A DNA stretch of 64,000 bases from Anabaena sphaerica FACHB-251 (GCF_014696825.1 NZ_JACJQU010000002.1:434001-498000), one strand, 5' to 3'; counted from the first letter of the stretch, positions 1 to 9,111 are shown. Program-made: numbers and translations. Notes: generated by a model not told the origin, from the letters alone.

Positions 1-304
1 GACACAATATTGATGGCATTCCCATAGTCTTAACGGGTACTAACATCGCACAGCGTCCACAAGGAAGCACTTCCCATGTTGGTGTCAGGAGTTCAGCTAT
101 GGTTTCTTGAGTACCTTCTAAATAACAGTCACGGGTTTCTAAGGAAAGAATTGTTTCCCAAGACTCTTCAAATTCTGGACTATAGCGATCGCCATTTAGG
201 ACTGAGCTAGGTAAGAAGCTTTGGTCACTATGACCTACTATCACTTTTTTTCCTAACTGAAACCAGTGAGCGAGATATTTTTTAACTTCTTGTTTGTTTG
301 CCAT
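1..304 (-). CDS. Conserved cyanobacterial hypothetical protein, 3' end outside the window
   Basis: An open frame starts at ATG 304-302 on the minus strand and runs off the left edge without a stop, giving about 101 residues. The product begins MANKQEVKKYLAHWFQ and is soluble-looking, with no signal peptide or membrane segment. A Leu-Pro-Cys-Gly-Arg-Cys stretch close to the window edge contains two cysteines that could bind a metal or form a disulfide. I recognise the style as a cyanobacterial conserved hypothetical but cannot assign a function. It is co-oriented with the cobU gene upstream of it (57 bp between the start here and the cobU stop), so the two could be co-transcribed. Confidence 0.6.
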   Translation of the reverse strand, partial: MANKQEVKKYLAHWFQLGKKVIVGHSDQSFLPSSVLNGDRYSPEFEESWETILSLETRDCYLEGTQETIAELLTPTWEVLPCGRCAMLVPVKTMGMPSILC

Positions 305-360
305 ATCCTGATTTTAGTTTTTAATTCCGAAATTTTACATGATCAATCTTTAATTTTGAA

Positions 361-909
361 TTAAGACTTTGTTGGTGGTAAGGGAAAACCCAGAATACTG
401 AGATTAAGAACATGACCACCAGTAACTAAGTAAACCGTCTCACACATTGCGCCTAACTGACGAACCAAACCACCCAAGCGATCGCGAAACTTCCTACCTA
501 TGGGATAAGCTGGAACTACTCCCCAACCTGTTTCTTCAGCAACAAACAGCAAATCAGCCTCAACTAAAGGTACTAGTTGTAACAACTCTGCCAAGGTTTT
601 TTCCCAACTTAAATCATCTTGTTCCAGAAAATTAGCTACCCAAGTTCCCAAAGAATCAATCAAAATACAGGTATCAGATTTTGCATTGCTGAAAGTAGCA
701 GCAAGTTCCACAGGTACAGTGAGAGTTACCCAATCTTGCGGCCGACGTTGTTTGTGTTTTTCAATACGTTGTTGCCACTCTTGATCATGGAGATTTTCAG
801 TAGCTGTTGCTATATAAATAACTGGTTTCCCGGACTGAATGGCTAAATTTTCCGCCCATTCACTTTTCCCTGAGCGTGCTGGGCCTGTTACTAAAATAAC
901 TCTACTCAT
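361..909 (-). CDS. cobU: Bifunctional adenosylcobinamide kinase/guanylyltransferase
   Basis: CobU/CobP phosphorylates adenosylcobinamide and transfers GMP to it to form AdoCbi-GDP, a late cytoplasmic step in cobalamin nucleotide-loop assembly. The 182-residue protein opens with MSRVILVTGPARSGKS, whose Walker A loop G-P-A-R-S-G-K-S is diagnostic for the family. It also has the Tyr-Ile-Ala-Thr-Ala segment after beta-2 and the E-E-T-G-W-G-V-V-P motif of CobU. The length is normal. The frame stays open for 20 codons upstream (to 969), but the ATG at 909 puts the P-loop at the usual distance from the N terminus, so I prefer it. No other cobalamin genes are adjacent. Confidence 0.92.
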   Translation of the reverse strand: MSRVILVTGPARSGKSEWAENLAIQSGKPVIYIATATENLHDQEWQQRIEKHKQRRPQDWVTLTVPVELAATFSNAKSDTCILIDSLGTWVANFLEQDDLSWEKTLAELLQLVPLVEADLLFVAEETGWGVVPAYPIGRKFRDRLGGLVRQLGAMCETVYLVTGGHVLNLSILGFPLPPTKS

Positions 910-1080
910 AATTATATTGCCATATATCTGTTCACAATAGTTCAGATTTCCAGTTAAGATTCTTATCAATGACTACTATCTCTTATACAATAAAGAGAAG
1001 TTTCTCGATAAATTTGCGCTCTTAACAAATTCTCAATAGACATAATTCAATACCACTAGAACAAGCTTCAGGATCTCTTT

Positions 1081-1893
1081 ATGAAACCAGGCTTAAAACG
1101 CATTGAGGCAACTCTACATGATTTAGGGATACGCAATACAGACTTGCCATCAGAAACATCTGATGCCACAAAACGCCCATTTTCCTTTAGGATTAGCGTC
1201 GGAGCTAACACAACTAGAGAAAGTAGAGAAACTTCAGCTGATGAAAGTTTCAGTACAGGTACAGTTAATTTAAACAAAAATACTGAGGTGGATCAGGAAT
1301 TACAGCCAGATTTGTTTCCCAAACATAATTCCGTACAAACTTTTCCCTCCCACGAAACTGGAGGCAAAACACCCAGCTTACCTAAGTTTAAAACACCGAG
1401 CTTTAGTAACCATCGTCACGGTGCAAATCCAGCATTTGCCATGAATCTCTTACAAGAGATTCAAGAGATTGTGGCAGGTTGGCAAACAGAATTACAAACA
1501 ATTCTCCAGCAAATACAGGATATTTACTTAGAAGGACCAGTTATTAATGGCTGGTTAGAATCCAATCCCCAAGAACCAGAACCAGGGGGAACAGCAACCC
1601 TGCGTCATGCGGAAGTTGAACGGCTGATGGATTATGTGCAGGAAATTTGCGAATCTGAAGAGAAGGTATCCTATGAATCATCCCGTACTGGCTACCGCCT
1701 TTGTGGCATCGATGCATCGGGTAAAGTCTGGTCGCGTCAATGTCCAGTTGAGCAAGTTCCTGGTGTAAGTATGGCTATTGCCAGGTATCAAAAACTACGC
1801 CAGCTTTTTGGGCGTAAACAATACCTGGAAACTCGTTTAAGCCAATTAGCTGAAACTCTTGTGGCTTTACACAGTCATATTCAACAAGTCTAG
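1081..1893 (+). CDS. Cyanobacterial conserved hypothetical protein
   Basis: This is a 270-residue soluble protein of unknown function. The first 120 residues are polar and Ser/Thr/Pro-rich, probably disordered. The C-terminal 150 residues (from about MNLLQEIQEIV) look folded and mostly helical, with amphipathic helices and a central Trp/Cys-containing segment (GYRLCGIDASGKVWSRQCP). The final 30 residues form a helix with heptad character. I recognise no catalytic motif or known domain. The ATG at 1081 follows a GGATCTCTTT stretch and is the first start in frame. It stands alone between divergent cobU and the glycosyltransferase genes. Confidence 0.75.
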   Translation: MKPGLKRIEATLHDLGIRNTDLPSETSDATKRPFSFRISVGANTTRESRETSADESFSTGTVNLNKNTEVDQELQPDLFPKHNSVQTFPSHETGGKTPSLPKFKTPSFSNHRHGANPAFAMNLLQEIQEIVAGWQTELQTILQQIQDIYLEGPVINGWLESNPQEPEPGGTATLRHAEVERLMDYVQEICESEEKVSYESSRTGYRLCGIDASGKVWSRQCPVEQVPGVSMAIARYQKLRQLFGRKQYLETRLSQLAETLVALHSHIQQV

Positions 1894-2081
1894 TTTTGCT
1901 AAACCGTTCAATGAATTAATGATGAATTAATTATGAAGGAATTAAAAAGTTTTATTAAATTTGGTCAGAGTACAAACACGGTTGGTTGATTTGGTAAATT
2001 TTAAGGTAGATTAACAAACAGCTACGCTTGAATTGAGTATTTTTAACTAAAAACTCAAATTTCCCAATACCAAACAGGACG

Positions 2082-3014
2082 ATGCCGGATATCCAAATCT
2101 CTGCGATCATTTGTACTCACAATCGAGATATCTATTTAGGTGCAGCAATTGACAGCCTACTGGCACAGGAATTAAGTGCTAAATTTGAAATTGTGGTAGT
2201 AGATAATGGATCAGGCGATCGCACTCGTGAAGTGGTAGAACAAAGATCCCACCATTCCCACCTTAAGTATATTTTTGAACCAACTATCGGCTTATCGGTA
2301 GCTCGCAATACAGGGGCTAAATCTGCTAGTGCTGACATTCTTGCTTATTTAGATGATGATGCAGTCGCTACTCCCCAATGGCTGCAAATTTTGTATTCTG
2401 CATATCAAAATAATTCTAAATTAGCGATCGCAGGTGGAAAAGTCACCCTCATCTGGCCTCCAGGCATCCAACCACCAAAATGGCTATCTCCCGGACTAGC
2501 AGCTAACTTAGGTGCTTACGACTTAGGAGATAACAACCTCTACATTGAACAACCAGGTTCAACCCCCAGAGGCTTAAATTACTCCATCCGCCGTAGTTTT
2601 CTAGAAGAAATAGGCGGTTTTGATCCGCAACTGGGAAGAGTTGGCAAAAACCTACTATCTAACGAAGAACTGCAAATGACTGAATTTGCCCTCCAGCGTG
2701 GTTGGCAAGTCGCTTATCTTCCCGCAGCTTTAGTTGCTCATAATGTCGCTCCAGAAAGGCTAAAACCATCCTGGTTTTTAAACCGGGGTTGGTGGCAAGG
2801 TATTAGTGAGTGCTATCGAGAACAACTAGCTGGTAAAGCAGGTGTTGACCAACTGCAACGAGGAACTGAAAAATTTTTACGTGGTTTATATAAATCATTA
2901 CAATATATTACTGACCCAGCCGAAAGATTTGATAAACTAGTCTATGCTTATGGTCAGATTGGTTACTTAAATGCTGCCATTCACGGACTACTGTCTAAAC
3001 ACAACAAAAAATGA
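2082..3014 (+). CDS. Family 2 glycosyltransferase
   Basis: A 310-residue GT-A fold glycosyltransferase that should transfer a sugar from a nucleotide donor to a growing exopolysaccharide or glycan on the cytoplasmic face. The N-terminal GT2 core has the hallmark start (ISAIICTHNRD), the VVVDNGSGDRT nucleotide-binding segment near residue 40, and the metal-binding D-x-D equivalent in AYLDDDAVATPQW near residue 90. A later N-E-E-L motif fits the acceptor-side acidic residue. There is no transmembrane segment. It is followed after 18 bp by a second GT2 gene, and a WcaF-like acetyltransferase lies further downstream, so a polysaccharide locus is likely. Donor and acceptor cannot be read from the sequence. 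Confidence 0.88.
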   Translation: MPDIQISAIICTHNRDIYLGAAIDSLLAQELSAKFEIVVVDNGSGDRTREVVEQRSHHSHLKYIFEPTIGLSVARNTGAKSASADILAYLDDDAVATPQWLQILYSAYQNNSKLAIAGGKVTLIWPPGIQPPKWLSPGLAANLGAYDLGDNNLYIEQPGSTPRGLNYSIRRSFLEEIGGFDPQLGRVGKNLLSNEELQMTEFALQRGWQVAYLPAALVAHNVAPERLKPSWFLNRGWWQGISECYREQLAGKAGVDQLQRGTEKFLRGLYKSLQYITDPAERFDKLVYAYGQIGYLNAAIHGLLSKHNKK

Positions 3015-3032
3015 ATTAAAATTAACATTATC

Positions 3033-3974
3033 ATGTTATCTAAAATACCAGTATCTGTACTCATTCCCGCCAAAAACGAAGAAGCAAATCTACCAGCTTG
3101 TCTTGCTAGTTTACAAGTAGCCGATGAAATTTTTCTGGTTGATTCCCAAAGCACTGATCGCAGTGTTGAAATAGCTGAAAGTTACGGCGCTAAAGTCGTA
3201 CAATTTAAATTTAATGGCAGTTGGCCAAAAAAGAAAAATTGGTCATTAGAAAACCTACCTTTTCGTAATGAATGGGTATTAATAGTTGATTGTGATGAAC
3301 GCATTACACCAGAATCGTGGGCAGAAATTGCCGAACTCATTAAAAACGATGAATTTAATGGTTATTATATCAATCGCCGCGTATTTTTCTTAGGAAAATG
3401 GATTCGTCACGGAGGTAAATATCCTGATTGGAATTTGCGGTTATTTAAACATCAAAAAGGCCGTTACGAAAATCTCAATACTGAAGACATACCCAACACA
3501 GGCGATAATGAAGTTCACGAACACGTAATATTGCAAGGAAAAGTAGGGTATCTCAAAAATGATATGCTCCATGAAGACTTCCGAGATTTGTATCACTGGT
3601 TAGAAAGACATAACCGCTATTCTAACTGGGAAGCCCGTGTTTATTTTAATTTACTTGCAGGTAAAGATAACAGTAATACTATTGGCGCAAATCTATTTGG
3701 TGATGCAGTACAACGCAAACGCTTCTTAAAAACGGTGTGGGTACGCTTGCCGTTTAAACCATTATTAAGATTTATTTTGTTCTACATTATTCAGCGTGGT
3801 TTTTTAGATGGCAAAGCCGGATATATCTATGGACGCTTACTCAGTCAATATGAATATCAAATAGGGGTTAAGCTTTACGAATTACGGACTTTAGGCGGAA
3901 AATTAAACGTTGCCAATACCTCTAAATCCGTTCCCAAACCTGTAAATCAAGAAGTTGAAAAAACGGCAATTTAA
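3033..3974 (+). CDS. Family 2 glycosyltransferase, WaaE/KdtX-like
   Basis: A 313-residue GT2 enzyme of the WaaE/KdtX-like subgroup. It has the VSVLIPAKNEEANL start, the FLVDSQSTDRSVEIAE segment typical of this subgroup, and a V-D-C-D-E-R metal-binding motif near residue 90. The W-x-R-H-G-G-K-Y-P-D-W-N-L-R-L-F-K block near residue 130 is also characteristic. A moderately hydrophobic stretch near residue 245 (LLRFILFYIIQRGFLDG) may be a membrane-association helix, as is common in lipid-linked glycan assembly. It lies 18 bp after the preceding glycosyltransferase and is very probably co-transcribed with it. The exact sugar is unknown. Confidence 0.88.
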   Translation: MLSKIPVSVLIPAKNEEANLPACLASLQVADEIFLVDSQSTDRSVEIAESYGAKVVQFKFNGSWPKKKNWSLENLPFRNEWVLIVDCDERITPESWAEIAELIKNDEFNGYYINRRVFFLGKWIRHGGKYPDWNLRLFKHQKGRYENLNTEDIPNTGDNEVHEHVILQGKVGYLKNDMLHEDFRDLYHWLERHNRYSNWEARVYFNLLAGKDNSNTIGANLFGDAVQRKRFLKTVWVRLPFKPLLRFILFYIIQRGFLDGKAGYIYGRLLSQYEYQIGVKLYELRTLGGKLNVANTSKSVPKPVNQEVEKTAI

Positions 3975-4016
3975 GAGGATGTTTTAAAAGTTTTGAATGT
4001 ATAAATAAACCCCTCT

Positions 4017-4232
4017 CCAAACCTCTCCCCGACGCGGGGAGAGGCTTTGAAACCCCCATTCCCTCGTAGGGAAGGGGGGAAGGGGGGTTAGGTTGCTGAA
4101 GATTATTGGTTTCATCTAATACTTTTCAAACAACCTCTAAGTCATTAGTCATTAGTTATTAGTTATTAGTCATTAGTTAAAAACTAATAACCCAGTCCCC
4201 CAGTCCCCCAGTCCCCAGTCCCCAATCACCAA
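4017..4232. repeat. Intergenic palindromes and heptameric tandem repeats
   Basis: The gap between the second glycosyltransferase and the acetyltransferase is almost entirely repetitive. Positions 4026-4045 form a GC-rich inverted repeat (CCTCTCCCC / GGGGAGAGG) followed by a C-run/G-run pair (CCCCCATTCCC / GGGAAGGGGGG). Positions 4141-4178 are GTCATTA/GTTATTA heptamers and 4191-4232 are CCCAGTC-type heptamers ending in CACCAATG, the start codon of the next gene. Such short tandemly repeated sequences are established features of heterocystous cyanobacteria. The first palindrome could terminate the glycosyltransferase transcript. Confidence 0.8.
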
Positions 4233-4795
4233 TGACAGATGAAAAACCTTATGTAGATTTAAGCAAATATGACCAATCCTGGTTTGATCGTGGTCGTCCA
4301 GGTTGGTATATTTTGTTATGGTGGTTAGTGCAAGCGATCGCCTTTCCACTTACTCCCCACCCCCTGAATATTATCCGTTGCGCCCTACTGCGGTTGTTTG
4401 GAGCTAAAATTGGCAAAGGCGTATTAATTCGACCCACAGCCCGTTTTACCTACCCTTGGAAAGTTACCATTGGTGATTATAGTTGGATTGGTGACGACGT
4501 AGTTTTATACAGTCTGGATCAAATTAACATTGGTGAACATTGTATAATTTCTCAAAAAACTTACCTCTGTACAGGTAGTCATGATATCCAAGATCCGGCG
4601 TTTGGGTTGAAAACCGCAAGTATTACCATTGGTAACGGTGCATGGGTAGCAGCAGATTGTTTTGTAGCCCCAGGAGTAGAAATTGGTGTTAATGCGGTGA
4701 TAGGTGCGCGTAGTAGTGTATTTACTGATATGCCAGCAGGTCAAGTTTGTTGGGGAAGTCCCTGTCGTCCCCACCATCCAAGAATTAAACAATAG
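4232..4795 (+). CDS. hpsU: WcaF-like hexapeptide acetyltransferase (hormogonium polysaccharide HpsU type)
   Basis: A 187-residue left-handed beta-helix O-acetyltransferase that would use acetyl-CoA to acetylate a polysaccharide or its lipid-linked precursor. Hexapeptide repeats run from about residue 60 (IGKGVLIRPTARF) to 175, with the typical G-S-H-D catalytic histidine region (TGSHDIQDPAFG) near residue 112 and the V-C-W-G-S-P C-terminal signature. A hydrophobic patch near residue 30 (WYILLWWLVQAIAFPL) probably contacts the membrane. The sequence strongly resembles the WcaF-like enzyme called HpsU in hormogonium polysaccharide synthesis; that name is from memory. A heptamer repeat abuts the ATG, and there is no recognisable Shine-Dalgarno. 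Confidence 0.82.
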   Translation: MTDEKPYVDLSKYDQSWFDRGRPGWYILLWWLVQAIAFPLTPHPLNIIRCALLRLFGAKIGKGVLIRPTARFTYPWKVTIGDYSWIGDDVVLYSLDQINIGEHCIISQKTYLCTGSHDIQDPAFGLKTASITIGNGAWVAADCFVAPGVEIGVNAVIGARSSVFTDMPAGQVCWGSPCRPHHPRIKQ

Positions 4796-4812
4796 AAAAT
4801 AATAGAAAATAG

Positions 4813-4841
4813 ATCCCCGACTTGTTTGAGAAATCGGGGAT
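4813..4841. terminator. Hairpin between convergent genes
   Basis: ATCCCCGA / TCGGGGAT arms of 8 bp, extended by TT/AA across one mismatch on each side, enclose a short loop. The hairpin lies between the stop of the acetyltransferase (plus strand) and the stop of the DUF2330 gene (minus strand), so it can serve as a bidirectional terminator. There is no long T-run. Confidence 0.55.
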
Positions 4842-4860
4842 ATAGTGATTACAGAATTAT

Positions 4861-6237
4861 TTAAAATCCAAACAACATCAAAAGACTTTCCCACCAAGAA
4901 GTTGTGAGATTTCCCACACTAAGCTGCATTTTTTGGCGAATATCTTGAATTTTCCAGTTTGTTAACTGGGCTAAAGTCTGCGCTTCTTTTTCAAAACGTC
5001 GGGATAATGACCGTTTATATTCTCTACCCGCAGGACATTGTAAATTACCCGTAAACGGATGTTGTAAAACATAACGTCCTTGAAAAGATTCTCGGTTGGA
5101 AGTTGCTTGAAACATCAAATCTTCAGGGAATTTATTACGAGTGTAGCGAACGTGCAACCGGGTAACGTAAACATTATTGTTAGAGAATGGAAAACCAAAA
5201 CTAGGTGCTATTCTATTGTTATTATTGCCATTTTGATCCAACCAAAATACACCAGCTTGCTTGAGTTCTTCAGGGTTGAGAGGTTGAGCAGAACAAGGAT
5301 CGCAATTACCCATATCCCAAGCATATTCTAGAAAAGCAACTTTTTTATCTTCTTTGGTATAAGAAGTTTGGAACATGGATTTATAAAAGTCGCCAAATTC
5401 GTTTTTAACAAACACAGGAATATTCACATTAGAAGGAACTTTTACCGTGCGGTAGTTAGTAACTTCTGCTTGTCCTTGAGGTGAGAGAATATAAACAATT
5501 AAATCTTGCTCATTGGTAGCGTTAATCATACCCAAACGAATGGGTAACATAAACTTGGGTGATTCATAAGCAATTTGCAAAGGTCGGAGAAATTGATAAC
5601 CAGATTTCTCAAATTTATCTAAGTTGACTTTAGCAACAAAGAACTTCATGGAAGAACGAATGTAGGGTTTTAGTAACTGATTTGCACCTCTAGGCATTTT
5701 GTAGCCATTGCGATTCAACCAAGTTTCTAAACCACCAGATTCTTTGGCACTGAGGATTAAAATATCATATTCACCGACATTAAACCGCGCCTCAACGGTG
5801 ACACCTAAACTGTTATCTTGCCTAGCACTTTCCTCAGCACGTCCTCTTGTTCCTGCTGCCATTGGCACTGGCATTGACTGTAGTTTTTGAAGCGGGGCGC
5901 AAGGATCTTCATCAAAGTATTCTACTAATCTGGGGGCGCTAAAAGCATCCAATCTTTCAATAATATTAGGTTGAGCAACGCGCACTTGTTCTTCTTTTAT
6001 TACTGTGGGTACAGGTACGACCATTGCAAAGTCTTTAACTTCACCTTGAAAGTCGTTAGCCATTGTTAATACTGTTTTATTACCATCTCTGGCAATAACC
6101 ACCTGAGAAGCTTGGTTATACAATTTAGTATCAGCTTTGGCAACATAAAAACCACAAAAAGCCCAGGCTGTGGGTGCAAAAGATAGTACAGCGACAAGTG
6201 CAATTAATAAGGGGATGAATAATTTAAATTTTTTCAT
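4861..6237 (-). CDS. Secreted or periplasmic DUF2330 protein
   Basis: The 458-residue product starts with a classical signal peptide (about residues 1-27, ending A-W-A before F-C-G-F-Y), so it is exported. The mature N terminus, with F-C-G-F-Y-V and the later DFAMVVPVP block, matches DUF2330, a family of unknown function. A conserved Cys-Pro-Cys-type pattern (GNCDPCSAQP near residue 315) and scattered cysteines suggest disulfides. A hydrophobic C-terminal tail could anchor it. The frame also allows a TTG start at 6243 that overlaps the upstream gene, but ATG 6237 is preferred. It starts 2 bp after the RnfD-like gene ends, so the two are translationally coupled and probably work together at the membrane. 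Confidence 0.82.
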   Translation of the reverse strand: MKKFKLFIPLLIALVAVLSFAPTAWAFCGFYVAKADTKLYNQASQVVIARDGNKTVLTMANDFQGEVKDFAMVVPVPTVIKEEQVRVAQPNIIERLDAFSAPRLVEYFDEDPCAPLQKLQSMPVPMAAGTRGRAEESARQDNSLGVTVEARFNVGEYDILILSAKESGGLETWLNRNGYKMPRGANQLLKPYIRSSMKFFVAKVNLDKFEKSGYQFLRPLQIAYESPKFMLPIRLGMINATNEQDLIVYILSPQGQAEVTNYRTVKVPSNVNIPVFVKNEFGDFYKSMFQTSYTKEDKKVAFLEYAWDMGNCDPCSAQPLNPEELKQAGVFWLDQNGNNNNRIAPSFGFPFSNNNVYVTRLHVRYTRNKFPEDLMFQATSNRESFQGRYVLQHPFTGNLQCPAGREYKRSLSRRFEKEAQTLAQLTNWKIQDIRQKMQLSVGNLTTSWWESLLMLFGF

Positions 6238-6239
6238 TT

Positions 6240-7103
6240 TCAAACCTTGTTAACTTGTAATGAGTGATTTTCCGTCTTTATTTCAGCTTTGTTTAACCAG
6301 GCAAATCTGGGCGCAAACCAGAGGTTATCTATAAGAATGGTCAATGGTGCGAGGGCAAATAACGCCCAAAAAACTGCGGTAGAGAGGAAGAAATAATTCC
6401 GCAAAATAAAGGTGACTATGGCAATACAAACCGCCCAAACGATACGACCGATAGGGGAGTTAGGAATAGACCGGGGATCTGTCACCATAAATAAGGCAAA
6501 CAGTATTAAAGACCCACTCATTAACCGATGTAAGTAAACATCCCAAGTCCAACCTAGCCAAATATTACGCACTGCTTCCAGTAAGGAGTATGCACCTAAA
6601 AAAGCGGCTGTGGTGTCCCAACGACCGACTCGTTGTAAAATCATGCCCCCAGTCCCCGCAAATAACAGCCCATACCACCATTCTTCCCCCCACTGTCCGG
6701 GGGAAACCCAAGCATCAGGGGTTAGTGCTAAGGCGGAAATAATGCCAAAATTGGCGGGGTTGAAGAAATGCTTATCACCAGTTTGGAAGACAAATTTGCT
6801 ACCTATCGCGGTTGCAGCAGCTAAAACCATTGTCGTCCCATGGTCAGCGCGTAGTAGTAAACTCAGTCCCAGAGAGGTAATTAGGGGACTGCGAAGATTT
6901 ATGTTTGCTTCTTTTGTGATAACTAATGACAATATTGATTGTGTGACTAGACAAGTTGCGATCGCTATTAAAATCAATTCAGGCCGCAGTGTCCAGTCTC
7001 TTGTGCCAATTCCCAAGATTAGGAATAGACTGAGAAATAGAATTTGATAGTCTCGAATATCTTTGAACATTACCCCTTCAGGGATTCTCCCTAACTTTCC
7101 CAT
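6240..7103 (-). CDS. RnfD/NqrB-family membrane protein, solitary
   Basis: A 287-residue polytopic protein (about 8-9 hydrophobic helices) of the NQR2/RnfD/RnfE family. In Nqr and Rnf complexes this subunit is a flavin-carrying ion-translocating component. Supporting segments are SPLITSLGLSLLLRA near residue 95, the FNPANFGI motif near residue 140 (HFFNPANFG) and MVTDPRSIPNSPIGR near residue 215, all typical of cyanobacterial RnfD-like proteins. The threonine that is flavinylated in true RnfD is not obvious. No other rnf or nqr genes accompany it; its only partner is the DUF2330 gene just downstream. The start is ambiguous: ATG 7103, or ATG 7070 just after a GAAGGGG. Confidence 0.8.
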   Translation of the reverse strand: MGKLGRIPEGVMFKDIRDYQILFLSLFLILGIGTRDWTLRPELILIAIATCLVTQSILSLVITKEANINLRSPLITSLGLSLLLRADHGTTMVLAAATAIGSKFVFQTGDKHFFNPANFGIISALALTPDAWVSPGQWGEEWWYGLLFAGTGGMILQRVGRWDTTAAFLGAYSLLEAVRNIWLGWTWDVYLHRLMSGSLILFALFMVTDPRSIPNSPIGRIVWAVCIAIVTFILRNYFFLSTAVFWALFALAPLTILIDNLWFAPRFAWLNKAEIKTENHSLQVNKV

Positions 7104-7302
7104 TAATTTAGACTAGAGTTCAGGGAAATCATATTGTTGTTACAGAATTTGTAACAAGTGCTAATTTTAGTAGATCCAATTGTAAATGTAGAAACTTTTC
7201 ATTAAGCATCTCTATACTTCTAAATCTGCTACTTTGAAAAACGTAATACCAATATCCCCGACTATGAGAGGTTGGGTTTCTATCTCCATTATGTTGACAT
7301 AC

Positions 7303-8832
7303 TTATTTAATTTTTGAAGTTTGCTTTTTCCCTGGATTCATCCAAGTTTCTAACCGACTAAAGGCTTGAGAAGAAACCAGCGTTAAACATAAATAAATCA
7401 TAGCCACCGCAGCATAAATTTCAAAGGCGCGATAATTTTCTGCAACTATTAACTGTCCTTTTCTAAACAATTCTTCAAAACCAATTACCGCTACTAAACT
7501 AGTATCTTTTAATAAACTAATAAACTCATTACCTAAAGGTGGAATCATCCGCCGAAAGGCTTGGGGAAAAATCACATGGCGCATTGTTTGTACAGAATTT
7601 AAACCCAGTGAACGGGCAGCTTCTGCTTGTCCAAGTTCAATTGATTGAATTCCCGCACGGACAATTTCTGCAATGTAAGAGGCGCTATTTAAACTTAAAG
7701 CAATTACTCCAGCTAGGAGACGATTTAATGACCAGGTAAAACCCAACTCTTGAAAAATTGCTGGTAAACCAAAGTAAATCATAAAAATCTGCACTAGCAA
7801 AGGTGTACCTCGGAAAAAATCTATATAAGCCCTGGCTAACCAACGTACAGGTTTAATTGCAGAAAGACGAATAATCCCAATGAAAGAACCACCTATTAAA
7901 CCGAGAAAAACTGATAAAAAGGCTAGTTGCAATGTTACCAATACACCATTTAATAGAGTAGGTAAAGATTGCAATATTAAGCTGAAGGAATTTAACCTAG
8001 CTGCATTTTGGTTTGCAAATTGTAATTTTTCTGGTAATCCTGGCGGTGTGGATTTAAACCATTTCTGGTAAATTTGTTGATAAGTTCCGTTTGCTAATAC
8101 TTTTGTTAAACCTTGGTTAATCAAAGATAAATAAGGCGAATTTTTAGCAGTAGCAATTCCGTAAAATTCCTCTGTTAGTAGTTGCTGTATAACTTTAATT
8201 CCTTGGAGATTACCTGTATTAATGGCGTATAAAGTAACGGGTGCATCATTAATGACTGCATCTACATTTCCATTCAGTAATTCTTGTAATGCTAGAGGTG
8301 CAGAATCAAAACTTCTCACTTGCGCCCCTGTTACACCTTTAGCTTTTTCTGCGCCAGTTGTACCAATTTGAACAGCGATTTTTTTATTTTGCAAACTGTC
8401 AAAACTATTGATGTCTTGGTTATCTGTGCGAATAGCTATTGCTAACCCGGCTTTAAAATAAGGACGAGAAAAAGATACAGTTTTCGCCCTTTCTGGAGTT
8501 ATGGTAATTGAACTAATGGCCGCATCTATAGTTTTCGCTTGCAGTGCAGGAATAATGCCATCAAAAGGTAAACTTTGAAAGTCTACCTGGAAATTAGCCG
8601 CAGTTGCGTTCGCCTCTGGCGTGCTGGAAGCAATCGCCCTCATTAAATCAATAGAAAAACCCTGTAACTCTCCCCCTTGACCCTGAAACTCAAATGGCGG
8701 AAATGCTGGTTCAGTCGCTACCCGTAGAGTTTTCCCACCAGCAGGATTCACACTACAACCGGCTAATAGGCAGCAACTTAACCCAACCACCAAACACCAA
8801 CGCAACCAACGCCCAAAAGGAAGTTTCACCAT
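7303..8832 (-). CDS. bgtB: Amino-acid ABC transporter, fused substrate-binding and permease subunit (BgtB-like)
   Basis: A 509-residue fusion. Residues 1-26 form a lipoprotein signal with lipobox L-L-A-G-C. Residues about 35-260 are a family-3 solute-binding domain (LRVATEPAFPPFEF, GFSIDLMRAIA, and the DAAISSITITPERAKTVSFSRPYF block). Residues about 285-500 are a HisM/GlnP-type permease with the EAA loop (EAARSLGLNSVQTMRHVIFPQAFR). The domain order matches BgtB of Anabaena, the basic amino acid and glutamine transporter, which is driven by a separately encoded ATPase; that identity is inferred from architecture. No ATPase gene lies next to it, consistent with an unlinked BgtA. Confidence 0.88.
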   Translation of the reverse strand: MVKLPFGRWLRWCLVVGLSCCLLAGCSVNPAGGKTLRVATEPAFPPFEFQGQGGELQGFSIDLMRAIASSTPEANATAANFQVDFQSLPFDGIIPALQAKTIDAAISSITITPERAKTVSFSRPYFKAGLAIAIRTDNQDINSFDSLQNKKIAVQIGTTGAEKAKGVTGAQVRSFDSAPLALQELLNGNVDAVINDAPVTLYAINTGNLQGIKVIQQLLTEEFYGIATAKNSPYLSLINQGLTKVLANGTYQQIYQKWFKSTPPGLPEKLQFANQNAARLNSFSLILQSLPTLLNGVLVTLQLAFLSVFLGLIGGSFIGIIRLSAIKPVRWLARAYIDFFRGTPLLVQIFMIYFGLPAIFQELGFTWSLNRLLAGVIALSLNSASYIAEIVRAGIQSIELGQAEAARSLGLNSVQTMRHVIFPQAFRRMIPPLGNEFISLLKDTSLVAVIGFEELFRKGQLIVAENYRAFEIYAAVAMIYLCLTLVSSQAFSRLETWMNPGKKQTSKIK

Positions 8833-8981
8833 TTCTGCTTTGCGTCTGCTTTCCAGATATTTATGATCAACCTTAGAGAAATGGATAATAGCATTGACTC
8901 ATGCCACAGCAATCAGTTGATAGCTTGTGTATTTTTCTCAGTCATTTTTAGGTAGTACGCTTGGTGTCAAGATAGTTAACA

Positions 8982-9111
8982 TAAGTAGGTAGGCGTTAAA
9001 AATTGTCGTTATGACAAGGCAGTAGGTAGAAGGCAGGAGGCAGGAGGGAAGAGGTTTTCCGCAACTTTACATTTTTTTACATACCTCGGTTTTTTCGTGC
9101 CGACTTACTTA
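8982..9111. repeat. Dispersed terminal-inverted-repeat element, copy 1 (130 bp)
   Basis: This element sits in the 406 bp gene-free gap between bgtB and a small ORF. Its ends are TAAGTAGGTAGGC (8982-8994) and GCCGACTTACTTA (9099-9111), which match as inverted repeats at 11 of 13 positions. Inside are TTGTCGTTATGACAAGGCAG, a purine-rich AGGAGGCAGGAGG run, and ACATACCTCGGTTTTTTCG. The reverse complement of 23654-23763 shares these blocks in the same order. There is no coding capacity, so it is a MITE-like non-autonomous element. The rest of the gap (8833-8981, 9112-9238) shows nothing I recognise. Confidence 0.7.
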
